Positions 60,389-64,000 of a stretch of 64,000 nt of DNA are shown piece by piece. A program made the translations under genes and the position numbers. Positions within the stretch are counted from its first letter, which is position 1, and each line of letters starts with the position of its first letter. The notes below the pieces were generated by a model. It did no database searches, had not been told where the DNA came from, and saw only the letters and a list, made by a program, of their open reading frames with translations. Source of the stretch: Barrientosiimonas humi (GTDB lineage Bacteria > Actinomycetota > Actinomycetes > Actinomycetales > Dermatophilaceae); contig NZ_VFOK01000001.1 of the NCBI RefSeq assembly GCF_006716095.1, forward strand, positions 248,001 through 312,000, written 5' to 3'.

Positions 60389-60472
60389 GCCAGGTTGCCC
60401 GAGTGGCCAAAGGGAGCGGACTGTAAATCCGCCGCGCAAGCTTCCAAGGTTCGAATCCTTGACCTGGCACCA
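60389..60472 (+). tRNA. tRNA-Tyr (GTA anticodon)
   Basis: The acceptor stem GCCAGGT pairs with ACCTGGC, followed by ACCA encoded in the DNA. The D arm is TGCCCGAGTGGCCAAAGGGA, the anticodon loop CTGTAAA (GUA), a long variable arm follows, and the T arm is AAGGTTCGAATCCTT. The class II structure identifies tyrosine tRNA. Confidence 0.95.
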
Positions 60473-60478
60473 GCGCCG

Positions 60479-60507
60479 AAGGGCCCGACCGTCGCGGTCG
60501 GGCCCTT
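60479..60507 (+). terminator. Rho-independent-type terminator after tRNA-Tyr
   Basis: AAGGGCCCGACCG and its exact complement form a 13-bp stem with a TCG loop, seven bases after the tRNA CCA end. The final TT extends towards a weak U-run. Confidence 0.85.
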
Positions 60508-60537
60508 CGTGCGTCCGGCACCTCCCGGTCGGTCACC

Positions 60538-61185
60538 ATGGACGGCGTGTACGCCACCCTCGCCCGCGGCGCCGACCTCACCGGCGAGATCGAGGTGCGC
60601 CGGTCGCGCTTCCGCGCCGTCGTGCGCCGCGTCGGCGACGAGGCCGCGGCCCGCGCGCTGGTCGAGGAGCAGCGCCGGGCCCACCGCGACGCCCGCCACC
60701 ACTGCAGCGCCTTCGTGCTCGGCCCGCCGCCCAGCACCGAGCGCAGCAACGACGACGGGGAACCCAGCGGCACCGCGGGGGCGCCGATGCTGGAGGTGCT
60801 GCGCGGTCACGGCCTGAGCGACGTGTGCGCGGTGGTGGTGCGCTGGTTCGGCGGCACCCTGCTCGGCACGGGCGGGCTGGCCCGCGCCTACGCCGAGGCG
60901 GTCGAGACCGCGCTCGCGCACGCCCCGACCGTGCGCCGGGTGCGCCGCGAGCTGGTCACTCTGACCCTGCCGCACGCCGACGCCGGCCGGGTCGAGAGCG
61001 AGCTGCGCGCCCGCGACGTGCAGGTGCGCGACACGACCTACGGCGCCGACGGCGTACGCCTGCTGCTGGCACCCGCCGACGTCGCCGCGCTCACCGAGCA
61101 GGTGGCCGCCCTGACGGCCGGAGCCGTCGCGCCGGAACCGGCCGGCGCGACCTGGCTCGACCTGCCGCCGGGTCAGGGCGTGTAG
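60538..61185 (+). CDS. YigZ/IMPACT-family protein
   Basis: This 215-residue protein has the UPF0029 motif set: SRFRAVVRRV, HHCSAFVLG, DDGEPSGTAGAPMLEVLRG and VVRWFGGTLLGTGGLARAYAEA. The C-terminal DUF1949-like domain is shorter. The family is linked to translation regulation, but its bacterial function is poorly defined. It ends 13 bases inside the convergent Endo H-like gene. Confidence 0.9.
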   Translation: MDGVYATLARGADLTGEIEVRRSRFRAVVRRVGDEAAARALVEEQRRAHRDARHHCSAFVLGPPPSTERSNDDGEPSGTAGAPMLEVLRGHGLSDVCAVVVRWFGGTLLGTGGLARAYAEAVETALAHAPTVRRVRRELVTLTLPHADAGRVESELRARDVQVRDTTYGADGVRLLLAPADVAALTEQVAALTAGAVAPEPAGATWLDLPPGQGV

Positions 61186-62087
61186 ACCGCGGCCTCGCCG
61201 TAGAGCTGCTGGGTGAAGCCGGAGACGTAGCCCGACTGGTCGCCCGCGCGCAGGTCGTAGGTGAGGAACATGCCGTAGCCCTCGCGCACCGTGCGCTGGG
61301 CGAACGACGCGGCCGTGCTGGCCGGGGTCTCCGACAGCTTGACCGCGGCGGGCGACAGCTGCGCCGCACCGAGCCCGGGCACCTGTGGCACGACGTACGT
61401 GCCGTAGATCGCGTTGCCCGAACCGGACAGGAACGTTCCGGCCTGCACCCCGTCGTAGACCGTGCGGGTCGTGACCGGGCCGTAGTAGTACAGGTGCAGG
61501 AACGCGTCCGGCAGCTCGGCGCGCAGCGCCTCGATGAAGTAGACGAACGAGAAGTCGTTCGGCTGGCCGGTGCCGTTGGCCCCGTAGCCGGCGTACTCGT
61601 CGTCGATGTCGACCCCGTCCAGGCCATACGCGCGTACGACGTCGGCCACCTCCCGCGCGAACGCGGCCGCGGCCTCGCGCGAGGGGAAGTTGCACACGCC
61701 CGCGCCCTGGTGGTTGCCGAGGATCGACAGCAACACCTTGGTGCCGCGCTGCTGCAGCGGGCGGATCTGGGTGGCGGCCGCGTCGAGGGTGGCCTGCACC
61801 TGGGTGTTGAGGTGCACGTAGGCCTTGGTGCCGTCGTAGTTGATGTTGCCGGCGAAGATCACCGCCACGTCGAAGACGGGGGCGCCGCTGCTCGCCAGGG
61901 TGTACTTCCCCGCGTTGGCCAGGGCGTTGTCGTTGACCTCGACGTAGACCAGCGAGGTCGGCCCGGTCTTGCCCTCGACGGCGCGGGCGGCCGGGGCACC
62001 GAGCGGCACCAGCGGCAGGGCCAGCCCGGCGGCCGCGGTCTGCAGCATCCGGCGGCGGGTGAGGGGGGAGGGGGTCTGGGCAGGCAT
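61173..62087 (-). CDS. Endo-beta-N-acetylglucosaminidase, Endo H type (GH18), Tat-exported
   Basis: This 304-residue protein closely follows Streptomyces plicatus Endo H in length and order. It has TSLVYVEVNDNALANAGKY, VFDVAVIFAGNINYDGTKAY, KVLLSILGNHQGAGVCNFPS, the catalytic segment GLDGVDIDDEYAGYG (DxxDxDxE) and TVREGYGMFLTYDL. Endo H cuts the chitobiose core of high-mannose N-glycans. The N-terminus is a twin-arginine signal, LTRRRMLQTAAAGLALPLVP and an A-R-A cleavage site. An isolated gene, suggesting foraging on host or fungal glycoproteins. Confidence 0.92.
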   Translation of the reverse strand: MPAQTPSPLTRRRMLQTAAAGLALPLVPLGAPAARAVEGKTGPTSLVYVEVNDNALANAGKYTLASSGAPVFDVAVIFAGNINYDGTKAYVHLNTQVQATLDAAATQIRPLQQRGTKVLLSILGNHQGAGVCNFPSREAAAAFAREVADVVRAYGLDGVDIDDEYAGYGANGTGQPNDFSFVYFIEALRAELPDAFLHLYYYGPVTTRTVYDGVQAGTFLSGSGNAIYGTYVVPQVPGLGAAQLSPAAVKLSETPASTAASFAQRTVREGYGMFLTYDLRAGDQSGYVSGFTQQLYGEAAVYTP

Positions 62088-62194
62088 GCGAACTCCTTCG
62101 CGAAGCGCGGTCAGTCCGGGAACTGTACCGGTTTAGCAGTCGCCGGAGGGGGTTCCGGGACCCCGCTCCTGCCGCTGCGAGGCCCGGCGCGTGC

Positions 62195-62566
62195 TCAGTC
62201 CTTGTCGACCTCGGTGACGCCCTCGTAGAGACCGATCTGGTTGCCGTCGGGGTCGACGAACGTCGCGAACCAGCTGGTCTCGCTGATCGGCGTCTTGTCC
62301 ATGGCCACCTGGCCGCCGCCGGCCTTCACCTTCTCCAGCGTCTCGTCGATCGAGTCCACGACGACGTACGACCGGGGCTGGTCGAACCCGTCGCCGCGCG
62401 GGGCGAGCCCGCCCCCGCTGATGCCGTTGGGTGCCTGCCACATGGGGTAGCCCTCGAAGCCGGGGAGCTCGGCGATCTGCCAGCCGAACAGGTCGTGGTA
62501 GAACGCCGTCGCCCGCTGCATGTCGGTCACCGGGATGTCGAGGTGGGTGATGTCGCCGTGTGCCAT
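62195..62566 (-). CDS. VOC (glyoxalase/bleomycin-resistance fold) protein
   Basis: This 123-residue protein has HLDIPVTDMQRATAFYHDLFGW, then GGQVAMDKTPISETSWFATFVDPDGNQIGLYE. It has the beta-alpha-beta-beta-beta pattern with metal-binding His and Glu positions. VOC proteins include glyoxalases, dioxygenases and drug-binding proteins; no specific substrate can be assigned. Divergent from the MFS transporter. Confidence 0.88.
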   Translation of the reverse strand: MAHGDITHLDIPVTDMQRATAFYHDLFGWQIAELPGFEGYPMWQAPNGISGGGLAPRGDGFDQPRSYVVVDSIDETLEKVKAGGGQVAMDKTPISETSWFATFVDPDGNQIGLYEGVTEVDKD

Positions 62567-62681
62567 GAGGTCCCCTTCGAGGAGTGCGGTCGCGGGGTCG
62601 CGCCCGTCGTTGACGACTCTGCTGCCCGAGCGCGTGCCGCGGCAACCGATTCGGCCAGGACCGGTGCTCTACGGTGCGCAG

Positions 62682-64000
62682 GTGAGCACCGAGCCCGCGC
62701 TGCTGCGCCTGGACCAACCGGCCGGCAGACGCCTGCTGGCCGCCGCCGTGCTGGGGTCGGGCATCGCCTTCCTCGACGGCACCGTGGTCAACGTCGCGCT
62801 GCCGCGCATCGGGGGCGAGCTCGACGCCGAGCTCGCCGGGCTGCAGTGGGTGATCAACGGCTACACGCTGACCCTCGCGTCGCTGATCCTGGTCGGCGGG
62901 TCGCTGGGCGATCGCTTCGGTCGCAAGCGCGTATTCGCCTGGGGCATAGCGGGATTCGCGATCACGTCGCTGCTGTGCGCCATCGCCCCGACCATCCACA
63001 CCCTGGTGGGCGCCCGGCTGCTGCAAGGGGTCGCCGCCGCGCTGCTGACGCCCGGCAGCCTCGCGATGCTGCAGGCCAGCTTCGCCCGCGCCGACCGGAT
63101 GCGCGCGATCGGCGCGTGGACCGGGATGCTCGGCATCGCGACCGCCGGCGGCCCGGTGCTCGGCGGTTGGCTCGTCGGCATCAGCTGGCGCTGGGCGTTC
63201 GCGATCAACCTGCCGCTCGCCGCGATCACCCTGTGGCTGCTGCGCACCGCGCCGGAGTCGCGCGACGAGGAGGCCTCGGGCGAGCTCGACGTGCCGGGCA
63301 TCCTGCTCGCCCCGCTCGCGCTCGCGGGCCTCACCTGGGCGCTCACCGCCTGGCCCGACACCGGCGCGTCGGCGACCACGGTCGGCGCGGCCGTGCTGGG
63401 CGTCGCCGCCGCGGTGGGGTTCGTCGTGGCCGAGCGCCGCTCGCGGCACCCGATGGTGCTGCCGAGCCTGTTCACCAACAAGGTCTTCACCTCGATCAAC
63501 CTGGTCACCCTGGCGATCTACGCCGCGCTGTCCGGCTCGATGGTGTTCGTCGCGCTCTTCCTGCAGGTCACCGCAGGGTGGACCCCGCTGGCCGCCGGCG
63601 CCGCGACCGTCCCGATCAGCGCGGTCATGCTGGTGCTCGCCTCACGCTTCGGCGGCGTCGCGACGCGGCACGGCCCGCGCCTGCCGATGGTGGCGGGGGC
63701 GCTCCTGCTGGCCCTCGGGCTCGCCCTGCTGGCGCGCAGCCCCGACCAGCCGTCGTACGTCCTCGACGTCCTGCCCGGCATGCTCGCCCAGGGCCTCGGC
63801 CTGTCGATGCTCGTCGCGCCGCTCACCGGCACGGTGCTCGCGGCCGCGCCCGACTCGCACGCCGGCGTGGCCAGCGGCATCAACAACGCGGTGTCGCGCA
63901 CGGCCGGCCTGCTGGCCGTCGCCGGGCTGCCGCTGCTGGTGGGTCTCTCGGGCCGGGCCTACGCCGACCCCGCAGCCGTCGCCGACGCCTACCGCGCCGC
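62682..64000 (+). CDS. DHA2-type (EmrB/QacA-like) MFS transporter, partial
   Basis: An open frame from GTG 62682 runs past the window end (439 codons seen). It has GSGIAFLDGTVVNVALPRI, where the Asp sits in helix 1, then QWVINGYTLTLASLILVGGS, motif A LGDRFGRKRVFAWG, and motif C-like GPVLGGWLVGISWRWAFAIN in helix 5. At least eleven hydrophobic segments are present so far, consistent with the 14-helix proton-driven drug-exporter group. Substrate unknown. Confidence 0.93.
   Translation, partial: MSTEPALLRLDQPAGRRLLAAAVLGSGIAFLDGTVVNVALPRIGGELDAELAGLQWVINGYTLTLASLILVGGSLGDRFGRKRVFAWGIAGFAITSLLCAIAPTIHTLVGARLLQGVAAALLTPGSLAMLQASFARADRMRAIGAWTGMLGIATAGGPVLGGWLVGISWRWAFAINLPLAAITLWLLRTAPESRDEEASGELDVPGILLAPLALAGLTWALTAWPDTGASATTVGAAVLGVAAAVGFVVAERRSRHPMVLPSLFTNKVFTSINLVTLAIYAALSGSMVFVALFLQVTAGWTPLAAGAATVPISAVMLVLASRFGGVATRHGPRLPMVAGALLLALGLALLARSPDQPSYVLDVLPGMLAQGLGLSMLVAPLTGTVLAAAPDSHAGVASGINNAVSRTAGLLAVAGLPLLVGLSGRAYADPAAVADAYRA

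Overview
The window is high-GC actinomycete DNA. Evidence for this is the strong G/C third-position bias, frequent GTG starts, ATGA/GTGA gene overlaps, an alditol oxidase of the Streptomyces AldO type, an Endo H-type GH18 enzyme, a SAM-IV-like riboswitch and an Lsr2 remnant. The gene content would suit Micrococcales or Propionibacteriales, but I cannot fix the genus. Most of the window is chromosome carrying catabolic and respiratory operons; two stretches are acquired DNA.

Region 1 (1-5.8 kb) is the right end of an integrated mobilizable element. All its genes read leftward: a large serine recombinase at the chromosomal junction, then two small genes including a helix-turn-helix protein, a hypothetical gene, a rolling-circle Rep that joins an HUH nuclease to an SF3-like helicase, a MobC-like protein, a MOBP-type relaxase, and a coiled-coil protein that runs off the window. 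The element interrupts a luciferase-like monooxygenase gene, whose 3' part remains at 5.8-6.6 kb.

Region 2 (6.7-33.4 kb) holds metabolic and regulatory modules. They are an MMPL exporter with a divergent MarR gene; two tandem Ser/Thr kinase receptors with duplicated promoters; aldO; a sugar-acid-type operon (SDR, GntP permease, split transketolase) with its GntR gene and two matching operator-like palindromes; mmsA/mmsB for valine catabolism with a divergent LysR gene; a beta-oxidation cluster (thiolase, FadB-type enzyme, CoA transferase, acyl-CoA dehydrogenase) with a divergent MerR gene; a 3-hydroxybutyrate dehydrogenase-like SDR; and metQNI preceded by a SAM-IV-like riboswitch.

Region 3 (33.7-42.8 kb) is a ten-gene complex I operon, nuoABCHIJKLMN. 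It has no nuoD, E, F or G, so by itself it encodes the membrane arm and part of the connecting module but no NADH input. Region 4 (42.8-51.0 kb) has a large hairpin and a threefold repeat, then htpX, pepN, a class A beta-lactamase-like gene, and an SDR-SDR-SDR-MaoC operon with a divergent TetR gene and a clear operator.

Region 5 (51.08-59.80 kb) is a genomic island at the 3' end of yajQ. It is bounded by a 33-bp direct repeat (31/33 identical) that copies the last codons and stop of yajQ. It carries a frameshifted Lsr2 gene, a DUF3644/HEPN-like gene with a 36-codon companion, and an operon of DNA methyltransferase, unknown protein, McrB-like GTPase and a DUF2357 PD-(D/E)xK nuclease. A second putative nuclease and two decayed genes (antitoxin-like and RecB/Cas4-like) complete it. 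No integrase is visible. This is the best candidate for an undescribed defence system: a methyltransferase-linked McrBC-like module with an unrecognised 229-residue component.

Region 6 (59.8-64 kb) returns to chromosome: yajQ, tRNA-Tyr with a strong terminator, a YigZ/IMPACT protein, a Tat-exported Endo H-like glycosidase, a VOC protein, and a DHA2-type MFS transporter cut by the window end.
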